Of a DNA stretch of 64,000 bases, positions 54,882 through 63,363 are shown piece by piece. Location: the NCBI GenBank assembly GCA_963839475.1, contig CAWIVH010000012.1:1-64000 (forward strand), read 5' to 3'. The stretch comes from CAWIVH01 sp963839475 (lineage in GTDB: Bacteria; Acidobacteriota; UBA6911). Both the position numbers and the translations under genes were made by a program. Below the pieces are notes generated by a model. It saw nothing but the letters and a program-made list of their open reading frames with translations, had not been told where the DNA came from and did no database searches. How positions within the stretch are numbered: the first letter of the stretch is position 1; every line of letters starts with the position of its first letter.

Positions 54882-55592
54882 ATGGAAACCCTGAACAGAC
54901 AAAAACGTGCCAACAAAGAGGCACTCATGAGCGAGATCAAAACCTTGCTCGGGAACTGGCCCGAATCAGGGGACCTGGGTTATCTTCTCCGGGCTGAAAG
55001 CGCTGTTGCTGACCTGGAAGCTCTGGTTAAGGAAATGGACGACAGTTGTCCCGATCGGCTTGAGCGCGCCCGGAACTGGCGCCATGTTGGCAACGCCTAT
55101 GCCGACTTAAGCCAGAAGGCTGGATTAGAATGGCTGGACGAGGCTATCGCATCTTACAAACGCGCGGAAATGCTGCTGGCCGGCATCCAGAATCCCATTG
55201 AGAGAATGCTGTTGTCCTACAATTATGGGAATGCATTGTTCGGGCGCAGCAGGCGAAACGATCTCTGGACTGTGGAAGAAGCCCGGGAAAAATTTGCGCA
55301 GGCTTTCGAAATTGCAGTGCGGGAAATGCCCGCGGCACAGCCTCCCATCGCAGCCGCGCTGGAAATGGCGGAGCAGGTCATTGATGTCTTGCATAAAAGG
55401 CAGGACATTTTCCGGCAAATCGCGGCGTTCAAGCGACGATCCTTTGCTGCGCCCGAGCCTGAGGCAAGCGACGCGGAAATGCCGGATGAATCCCACCTTT
55501 TCGAAATGCTGATCGAAAACTACAACGAGGCAGCGCAGATCCATATCTCCCCGGACCGGAATGCGATGGAGTGGGACCGGAGAGTGCATTGA
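54882..55592 (+). CDS. Helical, TPR-like protein under sigma-54 control
   Basis: The 236-residue protein from the ATG at 54882 (AAGGAA upstream) is mostly alpha-helical, with TPR-like pairs such as ARNWRHVGNAYADLSQKAGL and LEWLDEAIASYKRAEMLLAG and SYNYGNALFGRSRRNDLW, then EAREKFAQAFEIAVREM. No signal peptide or catalytic motif is seen. TPR helices mediate protein-protein contact. The family is unknown to me. It is preceded by a strong sigma-54 promoter and is divergent from the GAF/AAA+ activator, so its expression is probably switched by that protein's signal. Confidence 0.78.
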   Translation: METLNRQKRANKEALMSEIKTLLGNWPESGDLGYLLRAESAVADLEALVKEMDDSCPDRLERARNWRHVGNAYADLSQKAGLEWLDEAIASYKRAEMLLAGIQNPIERMLLSYNYGNALFGRSRRNDLWTVEEAREKFAQAFEIAVREMPAAQPPIAAALEMAEQVIDVLHKRQDIFRQIAAFKRRSFAAPEPEASDAEMPDESHLFEMLIENYNEAAQIHISPDRNAMEWDRRVH

Positions 55593-55650
55593 GAAATGGG
55601 CCGTTGCGGGAGCGGAATGGCGCGCAGCCGGCCCGGAGGTCCGGCAATGC

Positions 55651-56421
55651 TCAACTCCGTGCAAAAAGCCAGAAGGATACAGCAAGGCCAACGCAAACGA
55701 TGAAAAGCGCGAGCAGTTTTTGCGGTATTTTTTTTGCCAGCCTGGCTCCCCAGTAGCCTCCCAGGATTGCACCGGAAGCCATGAGCAGCGCAATGGGCCA
55801 AATCACCAGTCCTTTGAGGATGAAATAAATAAGCGCGACACCGTTAATTACGGAGGCGAGGAAAGTCTTCAAGGCGTTCATCTGGTGGATATCCCGCAGT
55901 CCCATCAAGCCAAGCGATGCCAACATAAGGATCCCGATTCCCGCACCGAAGTAGCCGCCGTAAGCCGCCACAAAAAGTTGGAAGCAGAAACCCCAAACCC
56001 TTCCAGCGGTCCCGACCGGCTCCCCATGATTGTTCGAGACTTTGAAAAGTCGGGCAATATAATCCCTGCCGCCAAAGAGTACAGTGGCAAACAGGACGAG
56101 GAAGGGTACGATGCGCGCGAAAACTCTCTCCGGCGTAACGGCGAGCACTACGGCGCCGAGCAAACCTCCCACCAGACTCGGCACCAGCAGTTCCCACAGC
56201 AGGCTTCGATCATGGGGCAGGTCCTTGCGATAGGCGACACCGCTGCTCATGGCTCCCGGGCAGACGGCAGCGGTATTAGTGGCATTGGCAAGAATGGACG
56301 GAACACCGTAAGCAATCAGGGATGGAAAGGTAACGAGAGTGCCGCCCCCGGCCACTGAGTTGATGGCCCCGGCTATCACACCGGCGACAAACAAACCTGC
56401 GATGCCTGCTGGATTCTCCAA
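55651..56421 (-). CDS. TauE/SafE-family membrane exporter or permease
   Basis: The protein has about eight membrane helices and the family repeat: AGLFVAGVIAGAINSVAGGG, TLVTFPSLIAYGVPS, NATNTAAVCPGAMSS, and in the second half AAYGGYFGAGIGILMLASLG, FLASVINGVALIYF, IGGYWGARLAKK-type ends. TauE/SafE proteins move organosulfur compounds, sulfite or other small anions; the substrate here is unknown. The start codon is TTG (56421) after AAAGGTGAT. It is separated by about 350 bp from the radical SAM gene and is probably a single transcription unit. Confidence 0.87.
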   Translation of the reverse strand: MENPAGIAGLFVAGVIAGAINSVAGGGTLVTFPSLIAYGVPSILANATNTAAVCPGAMSSGVAYRKDLPHDRSLLWELLVPSLVGGLLGAVVLAVTPERVFARIVPFLVLFATVLFGGRDYIARLFKVSNNHGEPVGTAGRVWGFCFQLFVAAYGGYFGAGIGILMLASLGLMGLRDIHQMNALKTFLASVINGVALIYFILKGLVIWPIALLMASGAILGGYWGARLAKKIPQKLLALFIVCVGLAVSFWLFARS

Positions 56422-56767
56422 GATCGTATCACCTTTTATTCCGACTGATTCCTACCGGGAGATGCATTATGCCAACTCTGAGGATTTTGGCCAGCAATTT
56501 TCTGCTGCTCCTGAAAAATGGCCGGCTCCAAGCTTTTTCAAAGTTGCAGATCCCATTGAATCGCAAAGCCCTTGGAGTATCACATCGGTAAATTCTTGTT
56601 TTTCAAGAAACATTGATTGAATCGTGAATACGGTGGCGAATGTCATAAGTGCGCAGCATCAGTTCGCAGCAGTGTGCTACTTATGAAGAGCTGCGAACTG
56701 ATACCGCGAACTGTGAACTTTCCGTCTAAATGGATTGCGGCCGCAAGTTGCGTGGCGGTCTACGCGG
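56422..56767. other. Intergenic stretch with overlapping hairpins
   Basis: No gene is supported here. Two overlapping inverted repeats at 56644-56702 are the only structure; see the separate entry. The rest shows nothing I can name. Confidence 0.5.
56644..56702. repeat. Two overlapping inverted repeats (competing hairpins)
   Basis: ATCAGTTCGCAGC (56658-56670) is an exact complement of GCTGCGAACTGAT (56690-56702), a 13-bp stem with a 19-base loop. The same bases also contain CATAAGT (56644-56650) complementary to ACTTATG (56679-56685). The two stems cannot form together. They lie between the radical SAM stop and the TauE start, both on the minus strand, so a terminator or leader role is possible. 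Confidence 0.7.
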
Positions 56768-58030
56768 TTAGAGGCTTTCGTTCAATCGCCGCGCGAGAGA
56801 TTTCCAGCCGTTCAACACGTCCGAACCAAGGCGCCGAATCGTAAACGCGGTTTTATTGTGATTCAGGGGCTCGTTCAAATCGGTCCATGCGCCGCAGGCA
56901 TCTCCGTCGGGCGTCCCAGGGATAGGGGAGAATTCCGACAGCGAAACGGTGGTCCCGAGACCATGGGCAAATCGGACCGTATCCTCCAATTCCTGGGAAT
57001 CCATGCGCGGATGACCGATCAGGATGTAACTGGTGACCCTGGGCGCGCCGGCATGCCTCAAGTTTGCTACGGCATCCGCATATTCGGCGCGGGAGATTTT
57101 TCCGCCGGTATCCCGCTGCCATCCCGGATCTCCGCTCTCCAAACCCAGATAGAAGCTTTTGAATCCGGCCCGCACCATCAGGTTCGCCAACCCGGCGGTG
57201 ATGAACCGGGCATTCAGCGCGTTGGGGGTATGAAAAGAAACCGCCGGGAACCGAATGCAGGCGTCCTCAAGGAAGGGCACCAGGAGATTCTCCGCCTGGA
57301 AAAGCAGGGCGTCGTCATAGAACACAATATTGTGCGCCCCCAGGCTGACCAGCTGCGCGAGTTCCGAAAGGCACTGGGAGATCGGCCGAAGGGAAAAACC
57401 GGGGTATACCTGCGGAACGGAGCAGTAAGTGCAGCTGAAAGGGCAGCCCTCTGAGAGCTTCATCACGCCGACGGATCCAAGGGGTGAATACCAAAAAGGC
57501 AATCCGCCGTCAGGTTCCACGCCGAGCAAATCCCAGAGGGGAGACAAGTTGTTACCCGCAACGACGAGATCGGCCCCAAGACCGAGGGCATGGTCCGTGC
57601 ATATCGAGGCATAGGGGCCGCCAAGAACGATCGTCGCCCCGGCCTGATATTCGCGCAGATCCTCGATAACCTCCACGAGACCGGGATACCAATAGGTCAT
57701 TCCGGTCTGGATCAGCGCAACATCCAGTCGTTGCTTTTTGAGGAATTCCCGGAATTCGGCTCTCGGCCTTCCAAAGCGGCGAAAATTCCGTGGAATATCG
57801 GCCAGGGCGTGCGGCCTGGAGATCACGTCATCGGAAAGCCGGCCGCGGCCCCAGGCATCGCGCCGAGTTGAAACCAGGCTGTCGTAATAGGCCAGATCGC
57901 AGGACGAACGAACCATTCCGGCGGTCCGCAGCATCCCGTATGGCCGAAGCCAGAAATCGAAAGCTGTAAAGTCATAGATCGGCGGGTTGACCAGCAGGAT
58001 TCGGGGCTGGCCGCGTCGAGTTATCATCAT
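56768..58030 (-). CDS. B12-binding radical SAM protein
   Basis: A cobalamin-binding-like N-terminal half (RILLVNPPIYDF, VALIQTGMTYWYPG, IVLGGPYASICTDH) is joined to a radical SAM domain with the cluster motif CPFSCTYC. Further blocks are FYDDALLFQAENLL, FYLGLESGDPGWQRDTGG and TSYILIGHPRM. These proteins, of the BchE/MiaB-neighbour class, catalyse methylations or other radical changes on often unknown substrates. The frame extends to 58108, but the ATG at 58030 avoids a large overlap and starts right at the conserved RILLVNPP. It lies 13 bp after the dehydrogenase gene, third gene of an operon with DUF4388. Confidence 0.88.
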   Translation of the reverse strand: MMITRRGQPRILLVNPPIYDFTAFDFWLRPYGMLRTAGMVRSSCDLAYYDSLVSTRRDAWGRGRLSDDVISRPHALADIPRNFRRFGRPRAEFREFLKKQRLDVALIQTGMTYWYPGLVEVIEDLREYQAGATIVLGGPYASICTDHALGLGADLVVAGNNLSPLWDLLGVEPDGGLPFWYSPLGSVGVMKLSEGCPFSCTYCSVPQVYPGFSLRPISQCLSELAQLVSLGAHNIVFYDDALLFQAENLLVPFLEDACIRFPAVSFHTPNALNARFITAGLANLMVRAGFKSFYLGLESGDPGWQRDTGGKISRAEYADAVANLRHAGAPRVTSYILIGHPRMDSQELEDTVRFAHGLGTTVSLSEFSPIPGTPDGDACGAWTDLNEPLNHNKTAFTIRRLGSDVLNGWKSLARRLNESL

Positions 58031-58043
58031 CTTTATTTGATCT

Positions 58044-59039
58044 TTATCGGAACACCCGCTCCGACACCGCATCGTAGCGGGGGGAGAGCCCCTCAAGGAA
58101 CCGGTCAATCTCGAGGAGTATCAGCTTGCGAATATTCCAGGCGGCATCCTCGGAGTACCATGCGGAGTGCGGTGTTAAAACAACATTGGCAAGCGCAAAT
58201 AATGGATGATCCCGCCCCGGGGGATCGCTGTCGTAGACATCGATCCCCGCGCCTGCGATCCTGCCGCTTCGCAGAGCCGCGGCGAGGGCTCCCGTATCGA
58301 CGACAGGACCACGAGAGGTATTTATCAGGTAAGCCGTTGGTTTCATGAGGCCCAACATTTTTTCATCGACCAGATGCCGGGTCTCCGAATTCAACGGAGT
58401 ATGAAGGGTTATGAAATCGGCTTCTCGGAAAACGGCCTCTTTGTCGTGAACTTCGATTCCCAATTCTTTCTTTCGATCCGCGGACAAGTAAGGATCGCAA
58501 ACGAGGACGCGGCAACCGAGGGATTTTATTTTGCCCAGCACTGAACTGCCGATCCTGCCGCAACCGATGATTCCGATGGTGCGTGCAGACAGGCGGAACA
58601 CCGGCACCATCCCTTCGAACGCCCACTGCACACCGCCGGCCGAGTTCTCGAGCACTTTTCGGCTGCTGAATAGGCGGCGTCCGCAAGCAAAAACGAGACC
58701 GATGGCATGTTCGGCGACCTCCTCGACGCAATAGTCGGGTATGTAGGCCAGAGGAATGCCCCGGCGATCGAGGGCCGCCAGATCGAAATTGTCATAGCCC
58801 GTTCCATGGCGAATCACCAGGCGGCACTTTTCCCAGCTCGAAATGACCTCCGTAGTAATCGGCGCAAAATTGGCGATGACGACATCGGCGTCGCGTGTGG
58901 CATCCGCTATTTCAGCGGCAGATGCGTGGCTGAGTTGATGAAAGGCATAATCGAGGCCGCGCCGTTCCAATTCAGCGGCTTCCCAGTCCAGGTTATCCTC
59001 GATGTAATCCGTGACCGCGACCTTGATTCGGCTCATCAT
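58044..59039 (-). CDS. CtBP-like D-2-hydroxyacid dehydrogenase
   Basis: The nucleotide site is GIIGCGRIGSSVLGKIKSLG and the substrate part has RHGTGYDNFDLAALDRRGIP. The catalytic Arg lies in INTSRGPVVDTG and the His in TPHSAWYSE. The late segment with WYSE is like eukaryotic CtBP and its bacterial kin. The usual glutamate of the ExEP-type block is Asp here (YDSDPPG), a conservative change that may lower or alter activity. It should reduce a 2-oxo acid with NAD(P)H; the substrate is unknown. Its first codons overlap the DUF4388 stop by four bases. Confidence 0.88.
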   Translation of the reverse strand: MMSRIKVAVTDYIEDNLDWEAAELERRGLDYAFHQLSHASAAEIADATRDADVVIANFAPITTEVISSWEKCRLVIRHGTGYDNFDLAALDRRGIPLAYIPDYCVEEVAEHAIGLVFACGRRLFSSRKVLENSAGGVQWAFEGMVPVFRLSARTIGIIGCGRIGSSVLGKIKSLGCRVLVCDPYLSADRKKELGIEVHDKEAVFREADFITLHTPLNSETRHLVDEKMLGLMKPTAYLINTSRGPVVDTGALAAALRSGRIAGAGIDVYDSDPPGRDHPLFALANVVLTPHSAWYSEDAAWNIRKLILLEIDRFLEGLSPRYDAVSERVFR

Positions 59040-60139
59040 CTCAATCCGATCAACCCCAGTTTCAGCATCTTTTCCATGACCAGGAGGATCTCGATTTCCC
59101 GCAGCGGAGAAAGCATGATGATCGATTTAATATCCCATTCTCCGTTGATCCGTGAAGCCACGAACCCTTCCTCGTGAGTCAGATTGAAACGAGTCAGCGA
59201 GGCCTCTGGAACAATAAAAAACGGTACCCTGGCCGGGGGGAGCAGGGTCCGATAGATTTCTTCACAGACAGCGTTCTCGGCCGCGTTGATCTGCTGGTCT
59301 GCCTGCACCGACTGAGGCTCGATCTTTAACACCTCCTGAAACACGGCGATGGCGTCGCGGTATTTTTGCGCCTTCATCAATTCCATGCCGCGGGAGAGAA
59401 GCTCTCCCGAATCAGGTTTCTGCGGAGGGACGGGAGCCACCGAAGAAACCTGCAAGAGGTTTTTCTGATACAGGTCGAACAGTTCGAAGCTCACCAGAAA
59501 ATCCGAGCCGTGAAGTTCCAGTATCATTTCGGAAATCGTCTTGCCGCGCGTGACCAAAAACAGGAGCTTCTTCTGCAATGCGCTCAGCTGCAGGCCCTTG
59601 GGATCGACGCCCGGAGTAAGCGAAAGCACGGTGTTGTTGGTTGGGAAAACCTCACGGATTCTCACCCACTCGTCTTTTCGACGCACCCCTTCAAAAATAA
59701 TGGAGTTGATGTCGATATTGATCAGGATGAGGTCGTCGAGGTTAAATCCGTTGCCCGTGAAATGGAAAAAGCCCTCATCCCACAGAAACAGGTCGTAAAT
59801 GACCTCCTGGGTTCGCTCCAGCAGGGCCTTCTGAACGCCCGGCTGGGTCATGAATCCCTCTTGAATCAACACTCTGCCAAGCGTCTGGCGCGACTGAGCC
59901 TGGATTTCGAGGGCGCGCTTCAGCTGCGACTCCGTAATCTTCCCCTGGAATAAAAGGAAGTGTCCCAGCTGCTTTGTGGGCTCATTCGAAAGCGAAGAAA
60001 TGATCTGCCCGTCCCGGAAATAGATGAAGTTTTTGGTCTTGCCCCGGACAAAAGCAAGCGCTCCCGTCTTCCGCCCCAGCGTGACCCACTGGAGAAGTTC
60101 AGCGAGGTCCATGGTCTTCAGGTTTCCCGACAGCGACAT
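59036..60139 (-). CDS. DUF4388-domain protein with TPR-like tail
   Basis: The N-terminal 110 residues fit DUF4388, found in PatA-like response-regulator-linked proteins: MSLSGNLKTMDLAELLQWVT, then GRKTGALAFVRGKTKNFIYF and RDGQIISSLSNEPTKQLGHF with LLFQGKITESQLKRALEIQ. A GspE/PilB-N-like segment (TLGRVLIQEGFMTQPGV) follows; the end carries one TPR-like pair (GMELMKAQKYRDAIAVFQEV). The domain is thought to take part in signalling or gliding/development in several phyla; its action here is unknown. GGAGGGA precedes the ATG. It heads an operon with the dehydrogenase and radical SAM genes. Confidence 0.85.
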   Translation of the reverse strand: MSLSGNLKTMDLAELLQWVTLGRKTGALAFVRGKTKNFIYFRDGQIISSLSNEPTKQLGHFLLFQGKITESQLKRALEIQAQSRQTLGRVLIQEGFMTQPGVQKALLERTQEVIYDLFLWDEGFFHFTGNGFNLDDLILINIDINSIIFEGVRRKDEWVRIREVFPTNNTVLSLTPGVDPKGLQLSALQKKLLFLVTRGKTISEMILELHGSDFLVSFELFDLYQKNLLQVSSVAPVPPQKPDSGELLSRGMELMKAQKYRDAIAVFQEVLKIEPQSVQADQQINAAENAVCEEIYRTLLPPARVPFFIVPEASLTRFNLTHEEGFVASRINGEWDIKSIIMLSPLREIEILLVMEKMLKLGLIGLR

Positions 60140-60651
60140 GGGTTTTCTCTTCCCTCCGACGACAGACAGACTAACACATCTGGCTTATCATCCGCTCGGG
60201 GTAACTGTAATATGTTTCAGCTCTCTGGGGACAAGGGACGCAGTGGCGCGGCATTGGGAGCGAGTGCGTACTCCAGCGACATTTTCGGGTCCACCTTAGC
60301 TGTCTTGTCACGGTCATCGTGGGGCCATCTCGCGCAGAAGTTCCTGGTTATGCCGAACCGCGGCATTCTGCTTGCAGGGACGCTGATATTCACTGTGCAG
60401 GTCTTATCTGTAAACCTCTCGCTTCTGCTGAGCTATCGGTCTTCGATTAGGTTAGATTCACCGGCATTTGGAGCCTTCCTGTTCTCCTTCGGGTATGTCG
60501 CCGTGCGGATCATCATTGCGAATAAAGGAAGAGTCTTTATGATTCGGCGGCTGGAATCTTGTGGAGATTCTGATGCATCTCGGCAAACTTCTCCATAATT
60601 CTGTGAAACAATTCATGCAATAATGTTGCCTCTTTTAGCAAGGAGCTTCAG
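60140..60651. other. Intergenic stretch between divergent genes
   Basis: The DUF4388 operon (minus) and the SIS gene (plus) start on either side, so two promoters must lie here. A plus-strand frame reading through 60210-60598 with two hydrophobic stretches (ILLAGTLIFTVQVLSVNLSL, FGAFLFSFGYVAVRIIIA) has no clear start and only weak support. I did not annotate it as a gene. Confidence 0.4.
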
Positions 60652-61695
60652 ATGTCAGCGGAAAACCAGTTTTTGCTGGACGTGCATGCTCAGCCGGAGG
60701 CGTTAAGGAATCTAATTAATTATTACAGAACTTCGGAAGGAAAGTCGCTTCTCGGGCAGTGGGCCGCAAAAGCAGGGGCAGCGGGACGGGTGATTTTCTG
60801 TGGAATGGGGACTTCCGAATTTGCTGCGGAGCTTGTGCTGGCCGAAATGGCGAGGCTCGGTGTGGACGCATCCACCTTCGACGCCGGAGAGTTGCTGCAT
60901 TATCCCAGGCCCATAAAAGGGCTGCTCGTCCTCGTCAGCCAGTCCGGCGAGAGTGTTGAAACCCGCAAAATCGTCGAGCGTTGCGGATCCGGTGACGATG
61001 TTGTTGCTTTAATAAACAGCGTTGAAAGCACCATTGCCCGCGCCGCATCAGTCAACCTGCCGATGTTCGCAGGTATTGAGGCCACGGTCTCCGCTAAAAC
61101 CTACGTGAACACAATGGCGGTTCTGGTCCTGATGACGCAGGCTCTGCGCGGTTCCGACGCTGTGGAGACAACGCTCGATCGGCTTGCCCGGCTCTCCGAA
61201 AAAATGCACCAGTTGGATCGCGCAAAAATCGTCAGCGCCGCCACGCTCGTAGCCAACGCGGGAGCGCTTCATGTGGTCGGCCGTGGACCCGCGATGGCGG
61301 CCGTCAAGCAGGCAACGCTCACCGTGCAGGAAGGCGCCCGCCTCCCCGCCGCCGCGCTTACAGGAGCGGCTTTCAGGCACGGGCCGTTTGAAACTGCAGG
61401 GCCGAATCATCACGCGGTGATCTTCATATCCGGAGGCGCCGCACTTCACCTGCTCAGCAACATGACACGTGAGATTTTGGAAAAAGGGAGTCGTGCGATC
61501 GTCGTAACCGACCAGGATCTTCAGCTGCCTGAGATCAGTACATGCTGCGTGCTGAAGGTGCCGGATTTCGGCGAGGATCTCTTCCCCATCGCGGCGGCGA
61601 CGACGCAGGAAATCCTCGTGTATGAAATTGCGAAGCAGCGCGGCGTCCGGACGGGCGAATTCCGCTACGGGACCAAGGTCACGCTGGTAGAGTAG
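60652..61695 (+). CDS. SIS-domain sugar-phosphate isomerase or deaminase
   Basis: Two SIS domains of the GlmS/AgaS/FrlB type fill the protein. The first has GRVIFCGMGTSEFAAELVLA and VSQSGESVETRKIVE; the second has ALHVVGRGPAMAAVKQATLT and GAAFRHGPFE, then IVVTDQDLQLPE. The glutaminase half of GlmS is missing. Members isomerise or deaminate amino-sugar phosphates such as glucosamine-6-phosphate or fructoselysine-6-phosphate, in the cytoplasm. AAGGAG precedes the ATG. It is monocistronic as far as the window shows; the substrate is unassigned. Confidence 0.9.
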   Translation: MSAENQFLLDVHAQPEALRNLINYYRTSEGKSLLGQWAAKAGAAGRVIFCGMGTSEFAAELVLAEMARLGVDASTFDAGELLHYPRPIKGLLVLVSQSGESVETRKIVERCGSGDDVVALINSVESTIARAASVNLPMFAGIEATVSAKTYVNTMAVLVLMTQALRGSDAVETTLDRLARLSEKMHQLDRAKIVSAATLVANAGALHVVGRGPAMAAVKQATLTVQEGARLPAAALTGAAFRHGPFETAGPNHHAVIFISGGAALHLLSNMTREILEKGSRAIVVTDQDLQLPEISTCCVLKVPDFGEDLFPIAAATTQEILVYEIAKQRGVRTGEFRYGTKVTLVE

Positions 61696-62101
61696 GATTG
61701 GAGTTGGCTGGTCCTGAAGATGAGGCCCGCAGGGCCGGCAATTAATAGCCGCGGGCGTGAACTCGTGGCGATGTTCACCAGGCTAGCATTCGAACTTTGA
61801 TATTCCTGTGCATCCGGGCTCAGCCCGGACCGTGCCAAAAACCTGCAGGCAACCATATTTATTCATGCAGTCGCTATATCTGAGGTCCATAATGCGGCAT
61901 TTTTTTACCGAACGGTCTGGGCTGAAGCCCGGATGCACAGGTAAAATAAGCATCAGTCCGAAAGCTGTTTATGATGCTGATCGCGACGAAATGCGTACAA
62001 GGTTCGGGTCACGCCGCCGCACTCCAAAACATCCTTCGAAATTAGTCATTCCTTGTCGGATCCCGGCTCGCTGGCAATCTCCGACCCGCTTCTGGTTCAG
62101 C
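61696..62101. other. Intergenic stretch with a MITE-like element
   Basis: No gene is supported between the SIS gene and the TIM-barrel gene, which converge. A 137-bp element with terminal inverted repeats occupies 61805-61941. Confidence 0.6.
61805..61941. mobile_element. MITE-like element with 28-29 bp terminal inverted repeats
   Basis: The left end at 61805-61832 begins CCTGTGCATCCGGGCT and is the complement of the right end at 61913-61941 over about 28 bases, with one extra base and one mismatch. The inner part is AT-richer and has no frame of note. There is no transposase within or nearby. I found no certain target-site duplication. A mobile or former mobile repeat is likely; a large hairpin near the convergent gene ends is another use. 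Confidence 0.7.
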
Positions 62102-63112
62102 TCACATCGATCTTACAAAGGGCGCATTCCTGATGTACTTTGCGCTCTCTTCCACAGCATGCCATTGGCTTGCCTTGGGATCGCGTCGGTTGGATTCGAT
62201 CTCCACGAAGAAGTGCTGGATCCCGATCTCATAAGACTTCTTGAAGATGTTTTCGAAATTCATCACTCCGGAAGCGCCTACGATCCACCGGTCCTTGATA
62301 TGCATTAATCTGTAACGGTCGGGATACCTGGCGAACCACTCCAGCGGATCCTGAAGGCCCACGACCGCCCAGTAACAGTCCAGTTCGAACATAACCAACC
62401 CGGGATCGGTGCCTTCGATGATGAATTTTTCGAAATTGTCGTCGTGAGGATACCGTCCGGGGACGTGAGCATCGTTCTTGTTCGGGACGACGTAGCAGGG
62501 GATGCTCCGGAATTCGCCGCTGTGGTTGTGGTATCCGAACCTCAGGCCGGCTGCCTTCACGATTCCGCCGATGCGATTGAACAGGTCGCACTGAAACTTG
62601 ACCTGATCCATATTCGCGACATCGCCCATTCCTGCCTGCAGGAGGTAAGACACTCCGATCGTTGCATGTGCCTCGGCAGCCTTTTTGAAAAACTCCTCCC
62701 ATTTAGTGACGGTGGCTTTCGAGTAGCCCGTCGTGGCATCCTGAAAGGGCCCCGACAAGCCGGGGGCATAGCAGTGAGAGCTGATGATCCTGAGCCCAGC
62801 GTCGTCCGCCATTTTTTTATAGTCGGCAGGGGAGATGGGAGCCGCACCCTTCTCGTCCACAAACATGCCGCTTTCGTCGTAGCTGAACAATTCAAGCTCT
62901 GTGAATCCCAGTTTGGCAAGTCTGGCCAGCCCTGCACGCCGGTCTTTATGCAAGTCCGAGCGCAGGGAATAGATCTGCAGTCCCATCTGTTTTGTGGGGG
63001 CCGGAACGGCTGCGGCACTCGTGCCCGCCGGACCCAGCAATTCCGTCCCGGCCGCGGCGCCTGCTGCTAGAAGGGAAGCATTTTTCAAAAAAATTCTTCT
63101 GTCGCTTTCCAT
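62102..63112 (-). CDS. Tat-exported TIM-barrel isomerase/epimerase-like protein
   Basis: The signal MESDRRIFLKNASLLAAGAA is of the twin-arginine type, so it is exported folded. The mature part matches sugar phosphate isomerase/epimerase (AP-endonuclease-2 fold): QMGLQIYSLRSDLHKD, LRIISSHCYAPGLSG, the metal-type residues in LRFGYHNHSGEF, GLVMFELDCYWA, LMHIKDRW and FFVEIES. Similar exported proteins occur next to sugar-degrading enzymes; the substrate is unknown. AGGGGGAA precedes the ATG. It is convergent with the SIS gene. Confidence 0.88.
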   Translation of the reverse strand: MESDRRIFLKNASLLAAGAAAGTELLGPAGTSAAAVPAPTKQMGLQIYSLRSDLHKDRRAGLARLAKLGFTELELFSYDESGMFVDEKGAAPISPADYKKMADDAGLRIISSHCYAPGLSGPFQDATTGYSKATVTKWEEFFKKAAEAHATIGVSYLLQAGMGDVANMDQVKFQCDLFNRIGGIVKAAGLRFGYHNHSGEFRSIPCYVVPNKNDAHVPGRYPHDDNFEKFIIEGTDPGLVMFELDCYWAVVGLQDPLEWFARYPDRYRLMHIKDRWIVGASGVMNFENIFKKSYEIGIQHFFVEIESNRRDPKASQWHAVEESAKYIRNAPFVRSM

Positions 63113-63240
63113 TTCCCCCTGCCTTTCTTCTTATTAATGGGATGCGGCGCGGGTCGCGACCCGCCGCCTTTGTGTTTATCGCTGAAAAACGGCGTCCTCG
63201 TTTCGGCCGTCCCGATGGGACTTGATCTGCACTCAATACA

Positions 63241-63268
63241 GCAGCCAGGCACTTAAGTGCCTGGCTGC
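63241..63268. terminator. Perfect 28-bp palindrome, bidirectional terminator candidate
   Basis: A 14-base arm GCAGCCAGGCACTT is followed directly by its exact complement, ending CTGGCTGC, with TTTCTC next on the plus strand. It lies about 95 bp after the MlrC-like stop and about 130 bp upstream of the TIM-barrel gene start. Its symmetry lets it act in either direction, ending the minus-strand peptidase transcript. Confidence 0.65.
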
Positions 63269-63363
63269 TTTCTCATCGCCCCTCCGGGACCTACCCCGGC
63301 GCAATCCAGGCGAGGACGGGGCTTGAAATCGGCCATCCCTTGCCGGACATTGGAAAATCGCCT

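Noticed and set aside
59960..60598. Plus-strand frame with two hydrophobic stretches
   Set aside because: Its first part is antisense to the DUF4388 gene and no start has a ribosome binding site. The last 390 bases remain a weak possibility only.
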